Positions 1-6,117 of a stretch of DNA of 10,115 nucleotides are shown piece after piece. Location: assembly GCA_947461805.1 (NCBI GenBank), contig CANHMJ010000044.1, forward strand, positions 1 through 10,115, in the 5' to 3' direction. A program made the translations under genes and the position numbers. The DNA comes from Burkholderiaceae bacterium (lineage in GTDB: Bacteria > Pseudomonadota > Gammaproteobacteria > Burkholderiales > Burkholderiaceae). The first letter of the stretch is position 1. Every line of letters begins with the position of its first letter. A model generated the notes under the pieces. The model was not told where the DNA came from. It did no database searches and was given only the letters and a program-made list of their open reading frames with translations.

Positions 1-1048
1 GATCGGCTGTGAGCGGAACATAACGGAGCAATACCCCAGCATGAATGGTGAAGTAATCAACGCCTTGCTCGGCTTGCTCGACTAAAGTATCGCGGAACAT
101 TTCCCAGGTGAGGTCTTCGGCGATACCACCGGTTTTATCCAGAGCTTGGTAAATGGGCACCGTACCGATTGGCACTGGTGAATTTCGAATGATCCATTCC
201 CGGGTTTCGTGGATGTGTTTACCGGTAGAGAGATCCATGATGGTGTCCGCACCCCAGCGAATCGACCATACCATTTTTTCTACTTCTTCATTAATGGATG
301 AGGTTACTGCCGAGTTACCTAAGTTGCCGTTAATCTTGACTCGGAAGTTGCGGCCAATAATCATCGGCTCTAATTCGGGGTGATTGATGTTGGCTGGGAT
401 AATGGCGCGGCCTGCAGCAATTTCTTGGCGCACAAATTCAGGAGTAACCATCTCGGGCAAGTTGGCACCATAGCTTTTACCTGGATGCTGCTTAAGCAAT
501 TGGGTGTAACGGGGATCCTTGCGTAATTGCTCGAGGCCCATAGACTCACGCAGGGCAACGTATTCCATCTCGGGCGTAATGATCCCTTTGCGGGCGTAAT
601 GCATTTGGCTGACATTGGCACCAGCCTTGGCAACGCGGGGCGCTCCAATGTGGGCAAAGCGCAGGTGCTGGGTTGCTGCATCGATGGAGCGTGCTACACC
701 ATACTCGGAAGTAGGGCCGGCCAGTTGCTCGGTATCGCCCCGCTGCGCAATCCAATCGGCGCGCAGTTTAGGTAAGCCTTTTTCCAAGTTAATCACAATA
801 TCGGGATCGCTGTAGGGGCCGGAGGTATCGTAAACAGGTACGGGTGGATTAGGAACCATCTCTTTACCCACTGCAGTGGGTAGTTGCTCAATCATGCGAA
901 TCGGCGCCTTGATGTCCGAACGCGAGCCTTCTAAGTACGTCTTAGTTGAAGCGGGATACGCAAACTTTTGCCCAAAGTCACGCTCTAGACTTTTGAGGGT
1001 GGGGATCTCTGGTTTTGCGGGTTTCGTTTTAACGTCTGTTGTGCTCAT
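1..1048 (-). CDS. thiC: Phosphomethylpyrimidine synthase ThiC, N-terminal 349 codons (gene continues off the left edge)
   Basis: ThiC is the radical-SAM enzyme that rearranges 5-aminoimidazole ribotide into hydroxymethylpyrimidine phosphate, the pyrimidine half of thiamine, in the cytosol. The reverse-strand translation starts MSTTDVKTKPAKPEIPTLKS and stays open to the window edge. It contains family-typical stretches such as VPVYDTSGPYSDP, GANVSQMHYARKG, EMEYVALRE, GADTIMDLSTG, IRNSPVPIGTVPIYQAL and DYFTIHAGV. The C-terminal CxxCxxxxC iron-sulfur motif is outside the window, as are the last roughly 280 residues expected for a proteobacterial ThiC. The start at 1048 is preceded by TAGGAG six bases upstream; another in-frame ATG at 1054 overlaps that site and is less likely. 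A TPP riboswitch lies in the leader, so the gene should be repressed by thiamine pyrophosphate. The identification is very secure. Confidence 0.97.
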   Translation of the reverse strand, partial: MSTTDVKTKPAKPEIPTLKSLERDFGQKFAYPASTKTYLEGSRSDIKAPIRMIEQLPTAVGKEMVPNPPVPVYDTSGPYSDPDIVINLEKGLPKLRADWIAQRGDTEQLAGPTSEYGVARSIDAATQHLRFAHIGAPRVAKAGANVSQMHYARKGIITPEMEYVALRESMGLEQLRKDPRYTQLLKQHPGKSYGANLPEMVTPEFVRQEIAAGRAIIPANINHPELEPMIIGRNFRVKINGNLGNSAVTSSINEEVEKMVWSIRWGADTIMDLSTGKHIHETREWIIRNSPVPIGTVPIYQALDKTGGIAEDLTWEMFRDTLVEQAEQGVDYFTIHAGVLLRYVPLTAD

Positions 1049-1054
1049 ATCCAT

Positions 1055-1060
1055 CTCCTA
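1055..1060 (-). promoter_or_regulatory. Shine-Dalgarno site of thiC
   Basis: The minus strand reads TAGGAG, then ATGGAT, then the ATG at 1048. The six-base spacing favours 1048 over the in-frame ATG at 1054, which would leave no space. In a riboswitch-controlled leader this site is also the likely target of translational control. Confidence 0.7.
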
Positions 1061-1079
1061 ACTGATTATTTGATGGACG

Positions 1080-1096
1080 AAACCGGGTACCGGTTT
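1080..1096 (-). promoter_or_regulatory. Small hairpin in the thiC leader, possible riboswitch expression platform
   Basis: On the minus strand AAACCG and CGGTTT form a perfect 6-bp stem around the 5-base loop GTACC. It lies between the TPP aptamer and the thiC ribosome binding site, where an expression platform is expected. The three T residues are inside the stem and are followed by CGTCC, so it does not look like an ordinary intrinsic terminator. It may be part of a structure that sequesters the start site, but the switching partner is not obvious by eye. Confidence 0.4.
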
Positions 1097-1099
1097 TGA

Positions 1100-1182
1100 T
1101 GACACTCCCCACGCCAGCATTATCTGGATCGGGTAATAGGGTCTTTCTCAGCGCCACCAATTACGGAGGGCACCCCTGTTTC
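1100..1182 (-). promoter_or_regulatory. TPP riboswitch (THI element) controlling thiC
   Basis: The minus strand carries the conserved TPP aptamer parts in order. First comes GGGGTGCC at about 1176-1169, then a short variable P3 arm, then GCTGAGA (about 1152-1146, the pyrimidine-sensing loop). Next are ACCC and the pyrophosphate-binding side GATCCAGATAATGCTGGCGT (CCAG/CTGG stem around ATAATG), and finally the closing GGGGA. It ends about 50 bases before the thiC start. TPP binding should lower thiC expression; with no clear terminator downstream, translational control is the more likely mode. The edges are approximate. Confidence 0.95.
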
Positions 1183-1238
1183 ATCCTTAACCGCATTTAA
1201 CCATGATTCGATCGCGAATGCCGTGACCTGAATCAAAT

Positions 1239-2081
1239 TTAGGTAATGCTGCGCCGCAAAATAAAATCGGCGGTAACCAAAGCAGCATCGGCAGTGAATT
1301 CATCGGCCAAAATGCGGGCAGCCGCTTCGCCGTAGGAAACCGCAATAAATCCAGCCACCTCGCCATCCCGGTTGGTGGGCAGCAAATTGCTTGGGAGCAA
1401 TAAATCGTAGATAAAGAGCGATTCCGCATGAAATCCCAAGGGCGGGGCGGGTCTGCGCATCTCCATGCGGCCTGCAGGCTGAATCTCGCTGGCAATGGCT
1501 TTGGGGATGCCGGCCTCCTCCCAAAGCTCACGGGAAGCGCAAACCCAGGGGGTTTCATGCGCTGAAATGCCTCCAGCACTCACGTTATCCAATTTTCCAG
1601 GGTCAATTTGCTTGTTTTCGCTGCGGCGACCCAGCCAAATTTGACCGCTTTCCGTGAAGCCGTTGATGTGGCTAGCCATACTTTTTAGCCCAAAAGTGCG
1701 AAAAGCCGCGCGCTCCACCTGAAACAAGGCATGCCCCTGGATATCGATAAAGGCAAATTCTTCGTTACGCCAGCCTGGAATAAACCCCCCTTGGCGCATG
1801 CGATCGGCCAGGGCCAGCATGGTTTGGCTAAGTAAATTAGGACGACGACCATCGAGCAGCATGCGGTGAGATTCAATATGAACTCCAGCGATTGGGTTTG
1901 AGGCTAGGGAATGCTTTAAAAAGGTGAAAAAATCCGAGTGCAGATGGCCCACGGTTTGGCCAAGCTGATTGCCGGATGGAATCGCAAGAAAAATCGGCAC
2001 GTATTCGGATGGAACCGAGCGCGCCGTATTTTGGAGTAATTCTTCGAGGGCAGCGAGGGTACTGGGCGTGAGTGCATTCAT
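1239..2081 (-). CDS. Nudix hydrolase with DUF4743-type N-terminal region (Tnr3/NUDT20-24-like, likely thiamine-pyrophosphate-directed)
   Basis: The 280-residue protein has a perfect Nudix box. G170, E176, R184-E185, E188-E189, G191 and I192 fit GX5EX7REUXEEXGU, which binds the metal used to hydrolyse a nucleoside-diphosphate-like bond. Just before it, HINGFTESGQIWLGRRS (about 138-154) and PGKLDNVSAGG are the signature of the Nudix group that includes the Nudix domain of yeast Tnr3 and plant NUDT20/24. Those enzymes act on thiamine pyrophosphate and its damaged oxo/oxy analogues. Residues 1-130 match the usual N-terminal region of this group. The frame can be extended to a TTG at 2105, but the ATG at 2081 (MNALTPSTL) is preferred; neither has a good Shine-Dalgarno sequence. 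It lies upstream of the thiC riboswitch on the same strand, so it is probably not itself under riboswitch control. Family is secure; substrate is inferred from family and context. Confidence 0.9.
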   Translation of the reverse strand: MNALTPSTLAALEELLQNTARSVPSEYVPIFLAIPSGNQLGQTVGHLHSDFFTFLKHSLASNPIAGVHIESHRMLLDGRRPNLLSQTMLALADRMRQGGFIPGWRNEEFAFIDIQGHALFQVERAAFRTFGLKSMASHINGFTESGQIWLGRRSENKQIDPGKLDNVSAGGISAHETPWVCASRELWEEAGIPKAIASEIQPAGRMEMRRPAPPLGFHAESLFIYDLLLPSNLLPTNRDGEVAGFIAVSYGEAAARILADEFTADAALVTADFILRRSIT

Positions 2082-2138
2082 GTGTTCAAGTTTACGAGAA
2101 AGCAATCTACGAGCAAATCAGAATTAGAATGCACTCGC

Positions 2139-2213
2139 TTTTTTAATCCATTGACTGTCTTCGCATTCATCAAAAATTGGGAACGAAGGGATTAAAAAAA
2201 CAAAAGTCAATGG
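2139..2213. repeat. Two interleaved perfect inverted repeats (pseudoknot topology)
   Basis: TTTTTTAATCC at 2139-2149 is the exact reverse complement of GGATTAAAAAA at 2189-2199. CCATTGACT at 2148-2156 is the exact reverse complement of AGTCAATGG at 2205-2213. A third short pair, CTTCG at 2159-2163 with CGAAG at 2184-2188, stacks directly inside the first. The arms occur in the order A-B-A'-B', which as RNA would be a pseudoknot rather than a simple hairpin. As DNA it would give two oppositely oriented CCATTGACT sites. No T-tract follows the stem on either strand, so it does not read as a terminator. Function unknown. Confidence 0.6.
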
Positions 2214-2285
2214 GTAAATAAAACAAAAAACCGTCGCACTCGCACTGCTTATTTTTTAAGCAAGCCAGCTCATCCTATAAAAATT

Positions 2286-2303
2286 CAATACTTAGCAATA
2301 CTT
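2286..2303. repeat. Tandem direct repeat CAATACTT x2, 10-bp period
   Basis: CAATACTT occurs at 2286-2293 and 2296-2303, separated by AG, so the copies are one helical turn apart. The repeat ends eight bases before the DnaA-box pair. Two direct copies on one face of the helix are typical of a protein-binding site, but two short copies could also arise by chance. Confidence 0.5.
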
Positions 2304-2311
2304 TCTGTAAT

Positions 2312-2334
2312 TTATCCACATTCGCTGTGGATAA
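2312..2334. promoter_or_regulatory. Inverted pair of perfect DnaA boxes
   Basis: TTATCCACA at 2312-2320 and its reverse complement TGTGGATAA at 2326-2334 are separated by five bases (TTCGC). Both match the strongest E. coli-type DnaA box in all nine positions. An AT-rich run follows at about 2335-2410. DnaA binding here could regulate the Nudix or aldolase transcription unit, titrate DnaA, or belong to a replication-origin-like element. The match to the box is direct; binding and role are inferred. Confidence 0.65.
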
Positions 2335-2418
2335 CTTTTCGCTAAATAAATTTGTTGACATTTATTTTTAAATTGAAAACACAAAACAGGATTATTTTTT
2401 TACTTTGGTACTTTGCGT

Positions 2419-3258
2419 TTAATCAAACATATCTGGCTGCGTTTCTTTTAGCAATCCCCAGATGGGTTGAAAGTGCAGCCACCCAATGTACTCGCTACCG
2501 ACGTGTTCTCGGCTATAGCGGGCAACATCAGGCGGTAGCAAGACTGGCTTGCTGCCACTCGCTTGCGCTGCAAGTTGTTGCTTGCAACACCGCTCTAAGG
2601 CAATAAACCAAAAGGCCGCTGCCTCAATGCTGTGGCGGCTTGCAGTAAAGAGGCCGTGATTTTGATGAATAGCCGCCTTCACGCCTTTGAATGCACTGGC
2701 TACTTTATGCCCCGCTTTTGCCTCAACCGCAACCTGACCCGCTTCCTCTCGAATGACGACGTGATCTTCAAAGAAAGCGGCCGTATCTTGGGTGATGGGT
2801 GCTAATTCGATGCCAAGTGATGCGAAGGCGGTTCCGTACACCGTATGTGCGTGGCACATCGCCAAAATATCGGGGTGCATTTCATGGACTGCAGCATGCA
2901 AAATAAAGCCAGCCCGGTTGATCGCATGCTTACCCTCGATGATATTGCCCTCGTGGTCGGCCAAGATTAAATTGGATACCTTCACTAAACTGAAATGGAC
3001 CGCCATTGGATTGGTCCAGTACAAATGGGGATGCTCTGGATCGCGAATCGTTAGATGGCCAGCAAAACCATAATCAAAATTTTCTAATGCGAATGCCCGG
3101 CATGCGGCAACTAAACGCTCTTTGCGGTGCTGGCGCTCTTCTGCAAAATTAGTAAATTGAGGAGCGCGCGGAAAAATTAAATGGGCTTCGTCAGGATCAT
3201 AAATCGATGTTTTTTGTCCGATTGCCTCTTTTATACCGTGATCCGTAACTGCATTCAT
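2419..3258 (-). CDS. Class II aldolase/adducin-family protein, 279 aa
   Basis: The protein has the fold signature of class II (zinc) aldolases, a family including fuculose-phosphate aldolase and adducin head domains. GFAGHLTIR lies at about 64-72, followed by KVSNLIL, and the metal-ligand pattern HAHT (H136, H138) and NHG (H201) is intact. At the position of the catalytic acid of fuculose-phosphate aldolase (E of PSSE) the protein has NRAG (114-117). This is the arrangement of the adducin-like bacterial subgroup, whose substrates are mostly unknown. A metal-dependent aldolase, decarboxylase or isomerase role is possible, but the substrate cannot be named. The ATG at 3258 has a strong Shine-Dalgarno (GAGGAGGT just upstream), so the start is secure. 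It is preceded by a tRNA gene and followed by a long AT-rich gap, so it is probably a single-gene unit. Confidence 0.9.
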   Translation of the reverse strand: MNAVTDHGIKEAIGQKTSIYDPDEAHLIFPRAPQFTNFAEERQHRKERLVAACRAFALENFDYGFAGHLTIRDPEHPHLYWTNPMAVHFSLVKVSNLILADHEGNIIEGKHAINRAGFILHAAVHEMHPDILAMCHAHTVYGTAFASLGIELAPITQDTAAFFEDHVVIREEAGQVAVEAKAGHKVASAFKGVKAAIHQNHGLFTASRHSIEAAAFWFIALERCCKQQLAAQASGSKPVLLPPDVARYSREHVGSEYIGWLHFQPIWGLLKETQPDMFD

Positions 3259-3260
3259 GC

Positions 3261-3270
3261 GACCTCCTCG
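3261..3270 (-). promoter_or_regulatory. Strong Shine-Dalgarno site of the aldolase-family gene
   Basis: The minus strand reads CGAGGAGGTC, then GC, then ATG. It is the only near-perfect anti-16S match in the window, which fixes the start at 3258 and suggests efficient translation. The 78 bases between it and the tRNA gene should hold the promoter: a possible TTGCAA -35 is visible there, but no convincing -10. Confidence 0.75.
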
Positions 3271-3348
3271 TTAGTCTTTCATTGCACTATATTGACTGAA
3301 TTTCTTTGGTCTTGCAAACGTAATATTGATGAAAGCGAGAGAGCTTGC

Positions 3349-3423
3349 TGGTCCCGCCGACAGGAATCGAACCTGTATCCCACGCTTAGGAGGCATGTGC
3401 ACTATCCATTGTGCTACGGCGAG
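3349..3423 (-). tRNA. tRNA-Arg, anticodon CCU (reads AGG), with encoded CCA
   Basis: The minus strand folds as a full cloverleaf. The acceptor is CTCGCCG/CGGCGGG with discriminator A and an encoded CCA. The D arm is GCAC/GTGC around AATGGATA, and the anticodon arm is CATGC/GCGTG with loop CTCCTAA. The variable loop has four bases, and the T arm is ACAGG/CCTGT with loop TTCGATT. Position 33 is T and the anticodon is CCT, giving arginine. The second acceptor pair is a U-G wobble. The gene starts 23 bases after the small membrane-protein gene and precedes the aldolase gene on the same strand. No integrase or duplicated 3' end indicates use as an attachment site. Confidence 0.95.
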
Positions 3424-3488
3424 TAATGCAATTCAATCGTTGGTATCTAAAAGCCGCACAGCGCCCAAACGGTATTGCTTAATGCAAT
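3424..3488. repeat. Direct repeat TAATGCAAT, two copies 56 bp apart
   Basis: TAATGCAAT occurs at 3424-3432, abutting the tRNA 5' end, and at 3480-3488 inside the small gene. The second copy is also half of a small inverted repeat (ATTGC at 3474-3478 with GCAAT at 3484-3488). This is upstream of the tRNA in its direction of transcription, where its promoter should be. It may be chance. Confidence 0.35.
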
Positions 3489-3608
3489 CATAAGGTCGGG
3501 TGCAAAGTAAGCCATAAAGGTCAAGCTCAAAACAAGACCGCATAAGAGCAACACGGCAAATCGTTGCCATACGGGTTTACGGACTGGCGTGCTGAAAAGG
3601 GTGCGCAT
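3447..3608 (-). CDS. Small hypothetical protein of 53 aa with one membrane segment
   Basis: The frame starts MRTLFSTPVRKPVWQRFAVL and continues through a hydrophobic run (about 18-35, ending LVLSLTFMAYFAP) to a short amphipathic tail ending ALCGF. The basic N-terminus followed by one hydrophobic segment suggests a single-pass inner-membrane protein with a cytoplasmic N-terminus. It fills the gap between the MFS gene (43 bases upstream) and the tRNA-Arg gene (23 bases downstream). I recall similar small hydrophobic proteins in Burkholderiales, but this is not checked. There is no clear Shine-Dalgarno sequence; a TACAAT hexamer (3619-3614 on this strand) ends five bases before the ATG. Function unknown. 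It is judged real because of the coherent topology, the fit to the gap and the lack of any better feature there. Confidence 0.6.
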   Translation of the reverse strand: MRTLFSTPVRKPVWQRFAVLLLCGLVLSLTFMAYFAPDLMIALSNTVWALCGF

Positions 3609-3651
3609 ACTGGATTGTACTCAGACAGGCTATGTCGAAACGCAAGCCGAT

Positions 3652-4884
3652 TTAGGTCGACTGCAGTCGTCCAAGGGCGCGCTCTTGAATCGGCAGATTA
3701 ATGAGTGCGGCAAAAATGCCCAGCACAATCGCAATCATCCACACCAAATCATAAGTACCGCTGCGATCATATAAAAGGCCTCCCAAATAGGCGCCACAAA
3801 AGCTCCCTAGTTGGTGCGAAAAGAACACCAGTCCAGAAAGCATACTTAAGTATTTAACGCCAAAAATTTGCGCCACGATTGCGTTCGTTAGGGGTACAGT
3901 CGAGAGCCAAAGAAAACCCATCACTGCTGCAAACACATAGGTAGATAGCGGCGTGATTGGCATAAATACAAAGAGGGCAATGGCAACAGCACGGCTCGCA
4001 TAGATGCCAGAGAGTAAATACCGTTTTGGAAAGCGCTGACCCAAAACGCCCGCATAGAAGGTACCAAATACATTAAAGAGGCCTATCAAAGCTAGGGCGG
4101 TACTGGCGATTGCTGGTGAGCCAACCGATGGGACTGTTTTGGAGAGATCGCTTAAGTAGGGCGCCAAGTGCACCGAAATAAATACCACCTGAAAGCCACA
4201 GACAAAATAACCCAATGTGAGCAACTGAAAGCTGCGGTTATGGATTGCTTCACTCAGCGACTCTGCAATGGTCTGATTTCCGAGTTGCAAATGCGCCGAT
4301 CCTGCAGGCTCTCGCAACTTAAAGGCAATGGGCAACATAAATGTAGCCATTAAGCCCAGCAGCAAGAGCGCGTCTGTTGCGCCAAAGTGGGTAATCAGGC
4401 CTTGCTCGACTGGAATCAGCAGGAACTGGCCAAAGGACCCTGCCGCAGCCGCAATCCCCATCGCCCAAACCCGCTTTTCTGCGGCCACGTTACGACCCAA
4501 AATACCGTAGACCACGCTATAGGTGGTGGCAGTTTGAGCTAAACCAATCAAGAGGCCGCCCGCCAAGGTGAAATGAAGCACATCGGTTGATAAGCCCATG
4601 CCTATAAGGCCCACGGCATATAGGATGCCGCCAGCCACCATGATGCGAAAGGCGCCAAAACGATCGGCGAGGGCGCCGGTAACTGGTTGCAGTGCGCCCC
4701 AAACTAAATTCTGGAGAGCGATCGTGAGCGCAAAGGTTTCGCGATCCCAACCATTAGCGGCAGTAATAGGGAGATTAAATAAACCAAAGCCATGGCGAAT
4801 GCCCATCGATAGAGTGACAAGCAGGCCACCGTAAATCAGGACTTGTTTGAGTGGGATAGACGCTCTAGATGGAGTGCTCGGCAT
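3652..4884 (-). CDS. Major facilitator superfamily transporter, 410 aa, likely carboxylate type
   Basis: This is a secondary transporter of the inner membrane with about 12 hydrophobic segments split by a central loop near residues 190-215. The MFS loop 2-3 motif is present as GALADRFGAFR (70-80), and an equivalent GVLGQRFPKR follows at 279-288 in the second half. The stretch GFQVVFISVHLAPYLSD (230-246) resembles the monocarboxylate/oxalate-formate-like branch of the superfamily. Its length is normal for the family. It begins 12 bases after the CoA-transferase stop on the same strand, so the two are probably co-transcribed. Shared transcription suggests it imports the acid that the transferase activates. 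The exact substrate is not readable. No good Shine-Dalgarno precedes the ATG at 4884. Confidence 0.92.
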   Translation of the reverse strand: MPSTPSRASIPLKQVLIYGGLLVTLSMGIRHGFGLFNLPITAANGWDRETFALTIALQNLVWGALQPVTGALADRFGAFRIMVAGGILYAVGLIGMGLSTDVLHFTLAGGLLIGLAQTATTYSVVYGILGRNVAAEKRVWAMGIAAAAGSFGQFLLIPVEQGLITHFGATDALLLLGLMATFMLPIAFKLREPAGSAHLQLGNQTIAESLSEAIHNRSFQLLTLGYFVCGFQVVFISVHLAPYLSDLSKTVPSVGSPAIASTALALIGLFNVFGTFYAGVLGQRFPKRYLLSGIYASRAVAIALFVFMPITPLSTYVFAAVMGFLWLSTVPLTNAIVAQIFGVKYLSMLSGLVFFSHQLGSFCGAYLGGLLYDRSGTYDLVWMIAIVLGIFAALINLPIQERALGRLQST

Positions 4885-4896
4885 GGAATAGTGGGC

Positions 4897-6117
4897 TTAG
4901 ATTGCCTGCTTTTGGCGTAATGCAGTAATCTGATCTGCGCTTAACCCAAGGCGATCACGCAATACCTCGTCGGTATGCTGACCCAATGTTGGTGGGGCCA
5001 TGCGCACTTCCACCGGAGTTGCCGATAATTTCATGGGGCTTGACACCAATTTCATGATACCGGCGGTTGGGTGAGGCACTTGTATTTCAACCTGACGCGA
5101 GACGACTTGCTCATTTGCAAAGACTTCTTTCAAATCATTGATGGGTCCGCATGGCACGTTGGCTTTTTCTAGCGTGGCAATCCAATCGTTTTTGGTTTTG
5201 GTCTTCGTCATCTCTGTGAGCAATGGAACCAAAATAGAGCGGTGCGCAACGCGCGATGGGTTATCGGCAAAGCGCGCATCGTCTGCAAGTTGTTCTTGCC
5301 CGCCGGCTTTTACAAACTGACGAAACTGACTGTCATTACCAACGGCAATAATCATCCAGCCATCGGAGGTCGGAAAGGTTTGATACGGAACAATATTCGG
5401 ATGGGCATTACCCCAGCGCCGCGGTGGAATACCAGTACACAAATAATTGCTCGAGATATTGGCCATGACCGCAATTTGGGTATCCAATAAAGCCATGTCG
5501 ATGTATTGACCAAGCCCTGTGCGATCTCGGTGAATGACAGCAGCCAAAATGGCTGAGCTGGCATACATGCCGGTAAACAAATCCACAATCGCAACCCCCG
5601 CTTTTTGTGGTCCACCGCCAGGTAAATCATCGGCCTCGCCGGTAACACTCATAAAGCCACCCAAGCCTTGAATAATGAAATCATAGCCAGGGCGCTGCGC
5701 ATAGGGTCCAGTTTGACCAAAGCCCGTTACGGAGCAATAAATGAGATCGGGTTTTTCTAAGGTGAGGCTCTCGTAATCAAGCCCATATTTTTTTAACTGG
5801 CCAACCTTGTAGTTCTCTATCACCACATCGGATTCCCGCGCTAAATTACGAATAATGTCTTGACCCTCAGGGGTGCTGATATCGACGGTAATCGAGCGTT
5901 TGTTGCGGTTGATTGAGATGAAGTAAGCGGCTTCCGCCGTATCTTCCCCTTGTAGATTTTGTGCGAACGGAGGGCCCCAGTGGCGGGTATCGTCGCCAAC
6001 GTTAGGGCGCTCGACTTTAATGACGTCCGCGCCTAAATCGGCTAAATTTTGGGCGCACCATGGTCCAGCAAGAACCCGGCTGAGGTCTAAAACCCGAATA
6101 TGACTAAGTGCACCCAT
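4897..6117 (-). CDS. CaiB/BaiF-family (class III) CoA-transferase, 406 aa
   Basis: Class III CoA-transferases move CoA between carboxylic acids through an aspartyl-CoA intermediate. The N-terminus has the family signature (VLDLSRVLAGPWCAQNLADL, then GADVIKVERP). SINRNKRSITVDI, DVVIENYKVG and YCSVTGFGQTGPY follow, and the catalytic aspartate is D179 in AIVDLFTGMYA. GGFMSVTGEADDLPGGGPQK before it resembles the branch that includes succinyl-CoA:dicarboxylate transferases such as SUGCT and several bacterial dicarboxylate activators. The length is standard. The ATG at 6117 gives the usual MGALSHIRVLDL start but has no visible Shine-Dalgarno. It is the first gene of a likely operon with the MFS transporter and is divergent from parE. 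The donor and acceptor acids are unknown. Confidence 0.93.
   Translation of the reverse strand: MGALSHIRVLDLSRVLAGPWCAQNLADLGADVIKVERPNVGDDTRHWGPPFAQNLQGEDTAEAAYFISINRNKRSITVDISTPEGQDIIRNLARESDVVIENYKVGQLKKYGLDYESLTLEKPDLIYCSVTGFGQTGPYAQRPGYDFIIQGLGGFMSVTGEADDLPGGGPQKAGVAIVDLFTGMYASSAILAAVIHRDRTGLGQYIDMALLDTQIAVMANISSNYLCTGIPPRRWGNAHPNIVPYQTFPTSDGWMIIAVGNDSQFRQFVKAGGQEQLADDARFADNPSRVAHRSILVPLLTEMTKTKTKNDWIATLEKANVPCGPINDLKEVFANEQVVSRQVEIQVPHPTAGIMKLVSSPMKLSATPVEVRMAPPTLGQHTDEVLRDRLGLSADQITALRQKQAI

Larger units (their letters stand above)
2082..2418. other. AT-rich gene-free region between the aldolase and Nudix genes
   Basis: These 337 bases hold no convincing open frame on either strand and are clearly richer in A and T than the flanking genes, especially 2335-2410. 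They must contain the 3' end of the aldolase transcript and the promoter of the Nudix gene. No canonical GC-rich hairpin with T-tract is present. The stretch contains an inverted pair of DnaA boxes, a tandem 8-mer repeat and two interleaved inverted repeats, listed separately. It also carries the hexamer CGCACT twice in tandem at 2235-2246; GCACTCGC occurs both there and at 2131-2138. Confidence 0.7.

Noticed and set aside
1187..1579. A 130-codon open frame on the minus strand
   Set aside because: It overlaps the Nudix gene in another frame across the Nudix box; the Nudix frame is clearly the coding one.
2105..2107. TTG at 2105 as the start of the Nudix gene
   Set aside because: The in-frame ATG at 2081 gives the more natural N-terminus; the added eight residues have no support and no Shine-Dalgarno precedes the TTG.
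2246..2262. TGCTTA/TAAGCA hairpin with T-rich loop as a terminator
   Set aside because: The stem is short and AT-rich, and no T-tract follows it on either strand.
3349..3423. tRNA-Arg as the attachment site of an integrated element
   Set aside because: No integrase gene, no duplicated tRNA 3' end and no foreign-looking cargo are present in the window.
3658..3669. Perfect 12-base palindrome CGACTGCAGTCG
   Set aside because: It lies within the last codons of the MFS gene, has no T-tract or partner site, and is short enough to occur by chance.
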